DNA of 64,000 nucleotides. It comes from Mucilaginibacter jinjuensis (GTDB taxonomy: Bacteria > Bacteroidota > Bacteroidia > Sphingobacteriales > Sphingobacteriaceae). The DNA is taken from NCBI RefSeq assembly GCF_028596025.1, contig NZ_CP117167.1, positions 4,836,001-4,900,000 on the forward strand. Direction: 5' to 3'. The position numbers were made by a program, and so were the translations under genes. How positions within the stretch are numbered: the first letter of the stretch is position 1; each line of letters opens with the position of its first letter. This document shows positions 1-8,563 of this stretch, in pieces. The notes under the pieces were generated by a model. It had not been told where the DNA came from. It did not search any database and was given only the letters and a program-made list of their open reading frames with translations.

Positions 1-1
1 C

Positions 2-1018
2 AAACAAACAGTCGGAATCGACGTGGCAAAGGATGAATTAGTTGTATCACTTGGTCAAATGGACCAGGATACCAATATCGAACTGATCGCCGGCAAAACA
101 TTTAGTAACAATAAGAAAGGCTTTTCCCAACTTATACAATGGACAGAGAAGCTATTTTCAGATCAGGTAAAGATACTTTATGCGATGGAAGCCACCGGGG
201 TTTATCATGAAGCCCTGGCTTATTATCTTTCAGATCGGGGAGACTTGGTAAGTATTATATTGCCGAACAAGATCAGTAATTATGTAAGAACACTTGATGT
301 TAAGACGATCACGGACAAAAGCGCGTCTCAGGCGATAACCAGGTTTGGCCTGGAAAGGAAGCTGGAGATTTGGCAGCGGCCCAAAAAAGTATTCAAAGAC
401 TTAAGGCAGCTGACCCGTGAGCGGGACCAATTGATAGGCGAACGTACTATGCTTAAAAATCAGCTACACGCTGAACTGGCAGAAGCTTTTCCTAATGAAA
501 GAAGTATTAGCAGGGTTAATGAGCGGATAACATTACTCAACAGACAGGAGAAAGACATCAAAGCAGAACTGGCAGAATTAATAAAAAATGATCCGCAATT
601 GGTTAAGCAGGTTAAGACCATTACCTCCATACCCGGCATAGGAACCCTCACAGCAGTAACCGTACTTGCTGAAACGAATGGTTTTGAACTCATCCGAAGT
701 AAAAAACAATTGGTCAGTTACGCCGGGCTCGATGTCCAGGAAAAGCAATCCGGAACTTCTGTAAAGGGCAAACCAAGGATATCTAAAAAAGGGAACAAAC
801 ATTTGCGAAAGGCCATGCATTTGCCCGCATTGGCTGCTATAAGAAACGATGAACGCTTTAGGGCTGTATTCGCCAGGTTAATAGCTAAGCATGGGATCAA
901 AATGAAAGCCATAGTAGCCATACAGAGAAAGCTGCTGGAGCTAACTTATATCATTGCAAAGACTGGTCAAATTTATGACATTGGATACCTGCACAAAGCA
1001 ATTGAAATACCATTTTAA
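2..1018 (+). CDS. IS110-family transposase, 5' end outside window
   Basis: DEDD/RuvC-like transposase of the IS110 family, which moves by a bridge-RNA-guided mechanism. The frame is open to the window edge: codons before the GTG at 23 read KQTVGIDVAKDE, which carries the first acidic residue of the DEDD domain, so the true start lies upstream and the GTG is internal. A helix-hairpin-helix segment (SIPGIGTLTA) and a C-terminal Transposase_20 region follow, with YAGLD, SGTSVKGKPRISKKGNKHLR and a candidate catalytic serine in SGTS. The C-terminus appears intact and a strong hairpin lies directly after the stop. Whether the copy is active cannot be judged without its left end. Confidence 0.93.
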   Translation, partial: KQTVGIDVAKDELVVSLGQMDQDTNIELIAGKTFSNNKKGFSQLIQWTEKLFSDQVKILYAMEATGVYHEALAYYLSDRGDLVSIILPNKISNYVRTLDVKTITDKSASQAITRFGLERKLEIWQRPKKVFKDLRQLTRERDQLIGERTMLKNQLHAELAEAFPNERSISRVNERITLLNRQEKDIKAELAELIKNDPQLVKQVKTITSIPGIGTLTAVTVLAETNGFELIRSKKQLVSYAGLDVQEKQSGTSVKGKPRISKKGNKHLRKAMHLPALAAIRNDERFRAVFARLIAKHGIKMKAIVAIQRKLLELTYIIAKTGQIYDIGYLHKAIEIPF

Positions 1019-1022
1019 AGAG

Positions 1023-1057
1023 TTAGGGCGATACAACTAAAAAGTTGACCGCCCTAA
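1023..1057 (+). other. Hairpin directly 3' of the IS110 transposase
   Basis: Perfect 8-bp arms TTAGGGCG and CGCCCTAA enclose a second 5-bp stem (CAACT/AGTTG) with an AAAA loop. It starts 4 bases after the transposase stop. There is no long T-run, so it may be part of the element's non-coding end or an mRNA-stabilising structure rather than a classical terminator. Confidence 0.6.
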
Positions 1058-1373
1058 ACAAGCTGACATAAGCCGCCTTTAATAAAACAAATGTAAAATA
1101 TATTTGATACTTAACACAGAATCTTTGTGGCTACAAAGTAACAAGCCAACCCGCGGCGATTGAGCGGGACTGACTTTAATAATGCCATAACTCATTCATA
1201 ATAGTTCTGCATTACCCCAGTTACTACTAATCGGTCTGAGATTGCTTCGTTCCTCGCAATGACGTGTGAAGATAAAAGGCAGATCAGTAAGCATACTTTT
1301 AACAAAATCATCACACAAAACCCACACTAAAATTTCCATATCCGTTTTTAAATGGCTATTTTGCCTATGCTGT
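1058..1373. repeat. Non-coding stretch with one arm of a dispersed repeat
   Basis: No gene is supported here. A small hairpin (CTTTGT/ACAAAG) lies at 1123-1138. A 37-base segment at 1228-1264, from CTAATCGGTCTGAG to CGCAATGACG, recurs almost identically at 57835-57871. It is one arm of the GTCATTGC-type palindromes found elsewhere in the window. The IS110 right boundary should lie in this stretch but cannot be fixed from one copy. Confidence 0.6.
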
Positions 1374-2051
1374 ATGAATTTTCTATCTCATTTTTATTTC
1401 GACAAGGATACCACCGATTGTTACCATGTATTAGGCACTGTACTGCCTGATCTGTTGAAGAATGCAGATAAATCAATCATATTGCATCCCGAAAAACTGC
1501 GCCACCCCGATAACCGGATCCAAAGTTTAATTGGCGGCTGGCAAAAGCATTTGGATGTGGACAGGTATTTCCACTCATCCGATTTTTTCAAATATCATTC
1601 GCATCAGCTCAAACTGGCTTTGTTGCCGGCATTGGTTGGGTCGCCGGTTAAGCCGTTCTTTTTGGGGCATATTGCATCAGAACTGATATTGGATAACCTG
1701 CTGCTTACCACAGGTGAAATTACCGTTGATGGTTTTTACGATCACCTGGATGGCTGTGAACGCCACATCATTTATGAATTTCTGATCTACAGCGGGATGA
1801 AAAACCCCGATGTTTTCATGAAGTTTTTCGAAGGCTTTAAAAAGAGCCGCTATCTGCATACCTATATCGATACCGCACAGGTAGCCTATGCATTGAAAAG
1901 GATTTGCATGCGCATATGGCATCACCCCTTCACTCCCGAACAGGAAGCCGAAATGAGCCATATTATTGTAGATTACCGCCTATTGATGGAACCTGTGTTT
2001 GTGGAAATATTCGATCAGATTAGCAACAGCCTTACGGTGCAATCTAATTAA
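1374..2051 (+). CDS. AcpH-like (acyl carrier protein phosphodiesterase-like) protein
   Basis: A 225-residue protein starting MNFLSHFYFD. The opening, the following VLGTVLPDLL and the GWQKHLDVDRYFH segment resemble the ACP phosphodiesterase/DUF479 family (E. coli AcpH starts MNFLAH), which removes the phosphopantetheine arm of acyl carrier protein. The ATG at 1374 was chosen because the frame upstream, to a GTG at 1266, encodes unrelated sequence and begins against the dispersed repeat. The next gene is convergent and ends 7 bases away. The similarity is partial, so the enzymatic role is inferred. Confidence 0.6.
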   Translation: MNFLSHFYFDKDTTDCYHVLGTVLPDLLKNADKSIILHPEKLRHPDNRIQSLIGGWQKHLDVDRYFHSSDFFKYHSHQLKLALLPALVGSPVKPFFLGHIASELILDNLLLTTGEITVDGFYDHLDGCERHIIYEFLIYSGMKNPDVFMKFFEGFKKSRYLHTYIDTAQVAYALKRICMRIWHHPFTPEQEAEMSHIIVDYRLLMEPVFVEIFDQISNSLTVQSN

Positions 2052-2058
2052 GAACTTC

Positions 2059-3315
2059 TTACGGAATCAATTCGGCACCCGGAGGTTGTACAGCAGCCAA
2101 TGCAATCCGGCGTTCCTTCGCCCGTTTAAAAAACAACCCAAACATAATAGCTGAAATTAACCCGGCAATACCCTGAAAAAATAGCACATACCGAACGTTA
2201 AAATGGTGCGCAGCCAACCCTGCAAAGAAACTGCCTATAGGCTGCACGCCCATAAAAGCCATTACATAATAACTGATAACGCGGCCACGCATTTGTGGTG
2301 CAACGGTGGTTTGTATAAAGGTATTAGTACCCGCAATCTGGATCATCATCCCCAAACCGCCGGTTGCTATAAATATGAGTGCCAGCCATAACTGCGGACT
2401 GCATGCAAAAGCAGCAATACTCGCTCCACATATCATAGAGGCTATAATTACGGTTTTACGCAAATTCTCTGTCGATTTTAAAGAAGCCATATACACGGCC
2501 CCGCAAAGTGCCCCCAAGCCAGATACACTGTTAAGCCAGCTATAGGTTGAGGCATTGCCATGAAATACATCTTTAGCAAAGATGGGCAACAGCGTACTGT
2601 AAGTCATAGTGAAAAAGCTTACGCAGGCCATCAGCAAAATCATCAGTTTAATATTTTGTTCTCCTTTAAGGTATTGGTAACCGCCTTTTAAGTTTTCCCA
2701 AATACTGCCTACGGCTTTGTTCACCTTTTCGGGTGCCAGTTTCATCATTAATAACGAAACTATTACGGCAATAAAACTAATGGCATTTACCAAAAAGCAT
2801 ACACCCATACCAACAGTAGTAAGCAATACTCCCGCTACAGCAGGGCCAATCAACCGGGCCACATTAACCATTGACGAATTGAGCGCAATAGCATTCTGCA
2901 GGTCGCTTTTATCATCAATCAGCCTGATCATGAGCGATTGCCTTGCCGGGGTATCAAAGGCGTTTATAATCCCCAATACGATACTTAGCGCAATAATGGC
3001 TGGCATATAATATACATGCGATAGTATCAGCGCAGCCATAATGCTGGCCTGTATCATAGCGGCTATTTGCGTGGTTAATAATACTTTGTAACGGTTGTTT
3101 CTGTCTACAATTGCACCTCCGTAAGGCGAAAGTAGCATAGTGGGTATTTGCCCGCAGAAGTTAACCACGCCGAGCATTAAGGCAGAATGTGTAACGGTGT
3201 AAACGAGCCAGTTAACGGCTATACGCTCCATCCAGGTGCCAATGAGCGAGAGCGATTGGCCTACGAAATAAAGACGAAAGTTGGGGTATTTTAATGATCT
3301 GAATGTGGCGGACAT
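2059..3315 (-). CDS. MFS transporter (MFS_3 / enterobactin-exporter type)
   Basis: A 418-residue polytopic membrane protein of the major facilitator superfamily, most like the EntS/MFS_3 branch that exports small molecules. It opens MSATFRSLKYPNFRLYFVGQ and carries the inter-helix motif GGAIVDRNNRYKVLL after the second and third helices. About twelve hydrophobic segments are visible and the C-terminus is basic (FFKRAKERR). The ATG at 3315 directly precedes this conserved opening. The gene is divergent from rpsA and convergent with the AcpH-like gene. Substrate is unknown. Confidence 0.88.
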   Translation of the reverse strand: MSATFRSLKYPNFRLYFVGQSLSLIGTWMERIAVNWLVYTVTHSALMLGVVNFCGQIPTMLLSPYGGAIVDRNNRYKVLLTTQIAAMIQASIMAALILSHVYYMPAIIALSIVLGIINAFDTPARQSLMIRLIDDKSDLQNAIALNSSMVNVARLIGPAVAGVLLTTVGMGVCFLVNAISFIAVIVSLLMMKLAPEKVNKAVGSIWENLKGGYQYLKGEQNIKLMILLMACVSFFTMTYSTLLPIFAKDVFHGNASTYSWLNSVSGLGALCGAVYMASLKSTENLRKTVIIASMICGASIAAFACSPQLWLALIFIATGGLGMMIQIAGTNTFIQTTVAPQMRGRVISYYVMAFMGVQPIGSFFAGLAAHHFNVRYVLFFQGIAGLISAIMFGLFFKRAKERRIALAAVQPPGAELIP

Positions 3316-3509
3316 AGTAAATAAAACGACAAGTATCGCTGTTTTATGTTTGCCGAAAATTTGTGGAATGTAAAAATCGGTGTTTATAACATGGTTTTTA
3401 CTTAGGCAATCGCTTCTATGTAAGTGTTAGCCTCTCTGTTTCAATAAAAAACTTGCTCAAAATCAGCAATTAACATTAAAAATATTTTTATCTACCAAAA
3501 ATATATCCG

Positions 3510-3517
3510 TACCTTTG
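3510..3517 (+). promoter_or_regulatory. rpsA promoter, -7 element
   Basis: TACCTTTG matches the Bacteroidota -7 consensus TAnnTTTG exactly, with a T-rich stretch about 26 bases upstream. It lies inside the longest open frame and 39 bases before the ATG at 3557, so it argues against the earlier TTG start at 3515. Confidence 0.65.
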
Positions 3518-3556
3518 CAGTCCCAATTGACTTGGGAAAAGGAGACAATTTATTTA

Positions 3557-5527
3557 ATGGCAAAAAAACAAGAAGCAGAAAAAGAATTAAAGTCTAAGCA
3601 GGCTGAACTGGAAACAGTAGGTCTTCCGACAGAAAAAGAAAGCATTGAGTCAGAAGCTGATTCAATTTCTATTGATGAAATCAAATCTAAAGTTACCGTT
3701 ATCGCAGGCGATTTTGACTGGGATGCTGATGACAAAAAATTTGGTAACTACAGCGATTCAGACCGCGAGAAATTTGAGAAATTGTACGATGGTACCTTTT
3801 CTTCAATTAACCAAGGTGAGATTATCACTGGTACAGTTGTAAACATCAATAACAAAGATGTGGTATTAAACATCGGATTTAAATCTGATGGTATGGTATC
3901 ATTATCAGAATTCCGCGATACTCCAGACCTTAAAGTAGGTGATACTGTTGATGTATTCGTAGAATCACAAGAAGATGCTAACGGTCAGTTAGTATTATCA
4001 CGCAAACGTGCGAAAACTCAGAAATCATGGGAGCGCATTAATGCAGCTCTGGACAATGATGAGATCATCACTGGTTTTGTGAAGAGCAGAACTAAAGGTG
4101 GTTTAATTGTTGATATAATGGGCGTTGAAGCCTTCTTACCAGGTTCACAAATCGATATCAAACCTATCCGTGATTACGATGTGTACGTTGGTAAAACAAT
4201 GGAATTCAAAGTTGTTAAAATCAACCACGAGTTTAAAAACGTAGTGGTATCGCACAAAGTGCTGATTGAAGACGATTTAGAAAACCAAAAAACTGAAATT
4301 GTTGCCAAACTTGAAAAAGGCCAGGTATTGGAAGGTACAGTTAAAAACATCACTGACTTCGGTGTATTCATCGACCTTGGTGGCGTTGACGGCTTACTGC
4401 ACATTACTGACATTTCATGGGGCCGTATCGAGCATCCAAGAGAAGTATTATCACTTGATCAAAAAATCAACGTGGTTGTTCTTGACTTTGATGACGAGAA
4501 AAAACGTATCGCCCTTGGTTTAAAACAATTAACTCCACACCCTTGGCAAAACCTTGACGAGGCTATCGTTATCGGTTCTAAGGTTAAAGGTAAAATTGTA
4601 ACTGTTGCTGATTACGGCGCATTCTTAGAAATCATCCCGGGTGTTGAAGGTTTGATCCACGTGTCAGAAATGTCATGGTCTCAAAACTTACGCAACCCAC
4701 AAGAATTCTTGAAAGTTGGCGACGAAGTTGAAGCTCAAGTATTGACATTAGATCGCGAAGAGCGCAAAATGTCATTAGGTATTAAACAATTAACTCCTGA
4801 TCCATGGCAACAAGCTGCTGAGCGTTATGCTGTTGGTACACAACACATCGCTACAGTTAAAAACATGACCAACTTTGGTGTGTTTGTTGAATTAGAGGAT
4901 GGTATTGATGGTTTAATCCACATCTCTGATCTTTCATGGTCTAAAAAAGTAAATCACCCTAACGAATTCACTAAAGTTGGTGAAAAATTAGACGTGGTTG
5001 TTTTAGAACTTGATGTTGAGAACCGCAAACTGAGCTTAGGCCACAAACAACTGGAAGAAAACCCTTGGGATACTTTTGAAACCATCTTTACTTTAGACAG
5101 CGTACACGAAGGTACTGTGTTAAAAGTAACTGATAAAGGTGCAATCGTAGCTTTACCTTACGGTGTTGAAGGCTTTGCGCCTACCAAACACCTGGTTAAA
5201 GAAAATGGTTCTCCGTTGAAAGCAGAAGAAACTGCTGAATTCAAAATCATTGAATTTAACAAGGATACAAAACGCATCGTTATTTCACACTCTCGCATTT
5301 GGGAAGATCAGCGCGCTGAAGCCAGAATGCAAGATTTCGAAAACCGCAAAAAAGAAGCAAAATCTACTGTTTCTGCAGTTAAGAAAGTGAAAGAATCAGT
5401 TGAGAAATCAACCTTGGGTGATTTAAGTGTACTTGCTCAATTAAAAGAGCAAATGGAAGGCGCAGAAAGCAAAGCTGCTGCGAAAAAAGCTCCAGCACCT
5501 AAAAAATCTGAAGAAGAAGCTCAATAA
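3557..5527 (+). CDS. rpsA: 30S ribosomal protein S1
   Basis: A 656-residue S1 protein, which binds mRNA on the small ribosomal subunit and helps initiation. Six S1/OB-fold repeats are readable in order, each with a core such as GTVKNITDFGVFIDLGG or GKIVTVADYGAFLEI, and repeats 3-5 share the pattern GLIHxSxxSWS. A Lys/Ala-rich tail ends the protein. The start MAKKQEAEK is preceded by GGAG 12 bases upstream and by a consensus promoter. Codon choice is narrow (AAA, GAA, GTT, TTA), as expected for high expression. A strong terminator follows, so the gene is probably monocistronic. Confidence 0.97.
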   Translation: MAKKQEAEKELKSKQAELETVGLPTEKESIESEADSISIDEIKSKVTVIAGDFDWDADDKKFGNYSDSDREKFEKLYDGTFSSINQGEIITGTVVNINNKDVVLNIGFKSDGMVSLSEFRDTPDLKVGDTVDVFVESQEDANGQLVLSRKRAKTQKSWERINAALDNDEIITGFVKSRTKGGLIVDIMGVEAFLPGSQIDIKPIRDYDVYVGKTMEFKVVKINHEFKNVVVSHKVLIEDDLENQKTEIVAKLEKGQVLEGTVKNITDFGVFIDLGGVDGLLHITDISWGRIEHPREVLSLDQKINVVVLDFDDEKKRIALGLKQLTPHPWQNLDEAIVIGSKVKGKIVTVADYGAFLEIIPGVEGLIHVSEMSWSQNLRNPQEFLKVGDEVEAQVLTLDREERKMSLGIKQLTPDPWQQAAERYAVGTQHIATVKNMTNFGVFVELEDGIDGLIHISDLSWSKKVNHPNEFTKVGEKLDVVVLELDVENRKLSLGHKQLEENPWDTFETIFTLDSVHEGTVLKVTDKGAIVALPYGVEGFAPTKHLVKENGSPLKAEETAEFKIIEFNKDTKRIVISHSRIWEDQRAEARMQDFENRKKEAKSTVSAVKKVKESVEKSTLGDLSVLAQLKEQMEGAESKAAAKKAPAPKKSEEEAQ

Positions 5528-5548
5528 GCATTAAATAAATTCCCTTTT

Positions 5549-5587
5549 AAAGCCCCATGCCAAAAGCATGGGGCTTTTTTATTTTTA
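5549..5587 (+). terminator. rpsA intrinsic terminator
   Basis: Perfect 12-bp stem AAAGCCCCATGC / GCATGGGGCTTT with loop CAAAA, followed by a T-rich tail, 21 bases after the rpsA stop. Confidence 0.93.
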
Positions 5588-5624
5588 TAGCTTTTTATAT
5601 ATTGGCGAAATTCAAAAAACACTT

Positions 5625-5831
5625 ATGATGAAGAGCAATAGCAACGTACAGCCATCACAAAAGAAAAGATGGATTAAACCTTGTGTAGAGATAATTAGCA
5701 GTGGAAATATTGAAAGCGGCTCAAGTCAGAGATACCATGAAGCAGAATTCACTCCCGCTCACCAAAAATTAATTACACCTGGCGGCCACACAATTTTTGC
5801 TTCTACGGGCGTGTACCAAATATTTTCTTAG
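5625..5831 (+). CDS. Small orphan peptide, 68 aa, function unknown
   Basis: Starts at tandem ATGs (5625 and 5628). The sequence is polar and basic at first, then KRWIKPCVEIISSG, then GSSQRYHEAEF and a tail ending GVYQIFS. The W-x-x-P-x-V spacing at residues 16-21 is like the leader motif of lasso and other ribosomally made peptides. A Gly at 32 lies seven residues before a Glu at 39, but no modification, protease or export gene is nearby. It sits between the rpsA terminator and the endonuclease gene. It may be a member of a short-peptide family or a chance frame. Confidence 0.45.
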   Translation: MMKSNSNVQPSQKKRWIKPCVEIISSGNIESGSSQRYHEAEFTPAHQKLITPGGHTIFASTGVYQIFS

Positions 5832-5895
5832 TTTGGATGCCGGTGAGAAATTAATTTATGTAAAACATTCATCCGGAAAATCTGCTTTATAAAAC

Positions 5896-6603
5896 ATGCT
5901 CACCATTATTCCTGATAAAGCAGGGTTTGTATTAGCGGTACACCATCGCCTCTACCAGGTTTATGGCAGCAAAATAAAATATCTATACAACCGCGATCCT
6001 TTAAGCGAATTGGTAGACACCATATTATCACAACGTACCAAAAACAAAGATTCAGCACAATCATTCACTAATCTGATTGAACAATTCGGTACATGGGAAA
6101 AAGTTCGTGATGCTCCTGTAGAAGCAGTATTAGAAGCTATCAGACCCAGCACATGGCCTGAACAAAAAGCGCCAAGATTACAACAAATATTACGGTTAAT
6201 AACAGAACGACATGGTAAATTGAGCTTAGACTTTTTGGCCGAAATGAGTGTTTATGATGCACGGGAATGGTTAGAAAAGCTTCCCGGAGTTGGTCCTAAA
6301 TCAAGTGCAGCAACTTTATCGTTTAGTAACATGCGGGCAAGAGCTTTGCCTGTAGATTCGCATCACTTCCGTGTAGCTGTACGGTTGAATATCATTGATG
6401 CCAAAATTGGCGAAGGCAAAGCCAACAGGATATTAGAAAATCTATTACCAGCCAGTTTTACCGCCAAAGAGGTTTTCGATAGTCACCAGGTAATGATGCG
6501 GCATGGGCAGCAGGTTTGTTTTTATTATAACCCTGCGTGTGCAGGATGTGTATTATTAGATTTATGCCCGACTGGACAAGGATTATTAGATATAAAAGTT
6601 TAG
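5896..6603 (+). CDS. Endonuclease III-like DNA glycosylase (HhH-GPD, 4Fe-4S)
   Basis: A 235-residue base-excision repair glycosylase/AP lyase. It has LSQRT (45-49), the helix-hairpin-helix LPGVGPKSSAA with the catalytic-type Lys135, and VDSHHFRV with the conserved Asp154. The C-terminal Cys208, 215, 218 and 224 follow the C-x6-C-x2-C-x5-C pattern of the iron-sulfur loop. Length is slightly above E. coli Nth (211). It follows the small peptide gene after 64 bases and is followed by a palindromic repeat. Substrate preference cannot be read from the sequence. Confidence 0.93.
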   Translation: MLTIIPDKAGFVLAVHHRLYQVYGSKIKYLYNRDPLSELVDTILSQRTKNKDSAQSFTNLIEQFGTWEKVRDAPVEAVLEAIRPSTWPEQKAPRLQQILRLITERHGKLSLDFLAEMSVYDAREWLEKLPGVGPKSSAATLSFSNMRARALPVDSHHFRVAVRLNIIDAKIGEGKANRILENLLPASFTAKEVFDSHQVMMRHGQQVCFYYNPACAGCVLLDLCPTGQGLLDIKV

Positions 6604-6610
6604 CCGACAC

Positions 6611-6707
6611 GTCATGCCGAACTAGTTTCGGCACCCCACAAGCCAGGTATACAGTATACATATCATGCAGCCTGTCCTGTGGAATCCCGAAATAAATTCG
6701 GGATGAC
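6611..6707. repeat. Palindromic repeat, GTCATGCCGA type (copy 1)
   Basis: Inverted repeat with ends GTCATGCCGA and GGGATGAC and inner arms around CCTGTCCTGTGG. The same family recurs at 62446-62552. It fills the gap between the endonuclease gene and the pyrR promoter region. Confidence 0.75.
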
Positions 6708-6803
6708 GGATGGTAACCAACTTAATCAGCCCCTTACCCATTCAACCTAAACAACTCACCAACCATTTTCCAATTTCCCTCCTCAACAAATCAACAAAAT
6801 CAT

Positions 6804-6811
6804 TACCTTTG
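6804..6811 (+). promoter_or_regulatory. pyrR promoter, -7 element
   Basis: TACCTTTG, an exact TAnnTTTG match and identical to the rpsA element, 18 bases upstream of the ATG at 6830. It lies within the longest open frame and so supports the shorter protein. Confidence 0.6.
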
Positions 6812-6829
6812 CCCAAATCCACCCAAACG

Positions 6830-7369
6830 ATGCAAAATCTTACGCTGCTCGACGGTCAAAAGTTTCAGATAACCATACAGCGTTTATGTCGTCAGTTAAT
6901 CGAAAATCATAATGATTTTTCTGATTCTGTTATTATTGGTATACAGCCACGCGGCATTTACCTGGCAAAACGCATTGCAGAAGAACTTCGAAAAATACTA
7001 CCCGGCAAAACCATACTACAGGGCGACCTGGACATTACCTTCTACCGCGACGATTTTCGCCGCCGTGGAGAACAGCTGGTACCCAATCAAACCAAAATAG
7101 ATTTTATTACCGAAGGCAAAAAAGTAATTATGATGGACGATGTGCTGTGGACCGGCCGCACCATCCGCGCCGCTATGGACGCATTACAAGCCTTTGGACG
7201 ACCAGAAAAGGTTGAACTACTGGTATTGGTTGACCGCCGCTACTCGAGGCATTTACCGGTATCGGCAGATTATACCGGTATAGAGGTTGATTCTATCGCA
7301 TCGCAAAAGGTTGTAGTAAGCTGGAAAGAAGCTGATAGCGAGGATAGGATTGTGTTAGTAAATGAATAA
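6830..7369 (+). CDS. pyrR: PyrR-type bifunctional regulator / uracil phosphoribosyltransferase
   Basis: A 179-residue type I phosphoribosyltransferase. The PRPP-binding motif VIMMDDVLWTGRT is at 99-111 and IIGIQPRGIYLA provides the early loop. The family couples UMP formation with pyrimidine-gene control. It is immediately upstream of pyrB, as in many pyr operons. The ATG at 6830 was chosen because translation from the GTG at 6710 would add 40 unrelated residues and overlap both a palindromic repeat and the promoter. No classical PyrR attenuator is evident, so a regulatory role here is assumed from the family. Confidence 0.92.
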   Translation: MQNLTLLDGQKFQITIQRLCRQLIENHNDFSDSVIIGIQPRGIYLAKRIAEELRKILPGKTILQGDLDITFYRDDFRRRGEQLVPNQTKIDFITEGKKVIMMDDVLWTGRTIRAAMDALQAFGRPEKVELLVLVDRRYSRHLPVSADYTGIEVDSIASQKVVVSWKEADSEDRIVLVNE

Positions 7370-7379
7370 AAACACTTTT

Positions 7380-7452
7380 GTCATTCTGAACGACAGTGAA
7401 GAATCTTCTGCTACCTACATGTCGAAGAAGATTTCTCCTACGTCGAAATGAC
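7380..7452. repeat. Palindromic repeat, GTCATTCTGA type (copy 1)
   Basis: Inverted repeat GTCATTCTGA...GAAGAATCTTC against GAAGAAGATTTCTCC...CGAAATGAC, in the pyrR-pyrB spacer. A partial arm of the GTCATTGC family (CGTCGCAATGACG) follows at 7471-7483. Other copies of this type are at 47272, 58703 and 61609. Confidence 0.75.
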
Positions 7453-7507
7453 AAAAACAGATAATAATATCGTCGCAATGACGAAAAGGGACAAAAGCAA
7501 ATAACAG

Positions 7508-8431
7508 ATGGCAGGACTGAGCACACGGCACTTATTAGGTATTAAAGATTTAAACGCGGCTGATATACAGTTGATATTTGAAACTGCAGATACATTTAAA
7601 TCGGTTTTAAACCGACCGATAAAAAAGGTGCCTTCGCTGCGCGATGTAACTATCGCTAACATATTTTTTGAGAACTCTACCCGTACCCGTCTATCATTTG
7701 AGCTGGCCGAACGCAGGCTATCGGCCGATGTGGTAAACTTTGCGGCATCATCATCATCTGTAAGCAAGGGTGAAACCCTGATTGATACCGTAAATAACAT
7801 CCTGGCTATGAAGGTGGATCTGGTTGTAATGCGCCATCCTTATGCTGGTGCTGGTGTGTTTTTATCAAAACACGTAAAAGCACAGATTGTAAACGCAGGC
7901 GATGGTGCGCATGAGCACCCTACCCAGGCTTTACTGGATGCCTTCTCTATTCGTGAAAAATACGGTGACGTGGCAGGTAAAAAAGTAGTTATTGTGGGCG
8001 ATATCCTTCACTCGCGTGTAGCCTTATCAAACATACTTTGTTTAAAACAATTGGGTGCCGAGGTTATGGTTTGCGGGCCAACTACGTTAATACCTAAATA
8101 TATCGGCTCATTAGGTGTTAAGGTAGAGCATGATCTACTGAAGGCCTTAAACTGGTGTGATGTAGCCAATATGCTGCGCATACAGCTCGAAAGACAAGAC
8201 ATTAAGTATTTCCCTTCACTGCGCGAGTATACGATGCTATACGGCTTAAATAAGCAAATACTGGATGGCTTAGATAAAGAGATCACGGTAATGCACCCCG
8301 GCCCTATTAACCGTGGTGTAGAGATCACCAGTGATGTTGCCGACAGCAAGCAATCTATCATCTTAGATCAGGTTGAGAACGGCGTTGCTATTCGTATGGC
8401 GGTGTTATATTTATTGGCGGGACAAGCGTAA
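7508..8431 (+). CDS. pyrB: Aspartate carbamoyltransferase catalytic chain
   Basis: A 307-residue enzyme that condenses carbamoyl phosphate with aspartate in pyrimidine synthesis. The carbamoyl-phosphate loop FFENSTRTR is at 53-61, HPTQALLDAF begins at 137, and MHPGPINRG lies near the C-terminus. Length is normal for the catalytic chain. It probably forms an operon with pyrR, separated by 138 bases that contain palindromic repeat DNA. No pyrI regulatory-chain gene is seen here. Confidence 0.97.
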   Translation: MAGLSTRHLLGIKDLNAADIQLIFETADTFKSVLNRPIKKVPSLRDVTIANIFFENSTRTRLSFELAERRLSADVVNFAASSSSVSKGETLIDTVNNILAMKVDLVVMRHPYAGAGVFLSKHVKAQIVNAGDGAHEHPTQALLDAFSIREKYGDVAGKKVVIVGDILHSRVALSNILCLKQLGAEVMVCGPTTLIPKYIGSLGVKVEHDLLKALNWCDVANMLRIQLERQDIKYFPSLREYTMLYGLNKQILDGLDKEITVMHPGPINRGVEITSDVADSKQSIILDQVENGVAIRMAVLYLLAGQA

Positions 8432-8507
8432 GCCCCAGGAATAGAATCAAGAACCAAGACCAAAGTTTCCCCCTACCCTACCCTTTTGGGGGTGATAAGC
8501 ATATAAC

Positions 8508-8545
8508 AAAAAAGCCCTGTACGCATTCGCATACAGGGCTTTTTC
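8508..8545. terminator. Bidirectional terminator between pyrB and the efflux operon
   Basis: Stem AAAAAGCCCTGTACGC / GCATACAGGGCTTTTT (one mismatch pair) with an ATTC loop. A-run and T-run flanks let it act in both directions between convergent genes. Confidence 0.9.
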
Positions 8546-8563
8546 TCATAGGTAGATATTATA

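Noticed and set aside
1266..1373. N-terminal extension of the AcpH-like protein
   Set aside because: The extra 36 residues start against a dispersed repeat arm, and conserved sequence begins only at MNFLSHF.
3515..3556. Upstream TTG start adding 14 residues to S1
   Set aside because: The extension overlaps an exact TAnnTTTG promoter element, and S1 proteins start with MAKK-like sequence.
5625..5831. Complete lasso-peptide cluster
   Set aside because: No cyclase, leader-binding protein, protease or transporter gene is adjacent; only the small peptide gene can be listed, with low confidence.
6710..6829. N-terminal 40-residue extension of PyrR
   Set aside because: It covers the pyrR promoter element and has no resemblance to the family; the ATG at 6830 gives the normal length.
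7380..7452. Hairpin between pyrR and pyrB as a PyrR-binding attenuator
   Set aside because: The same palindrome type recurs at 47272, 58703 and 61609 next to unrelated genes, and there is no terminator/antiterminator pair, so it is a dispersed repeat.
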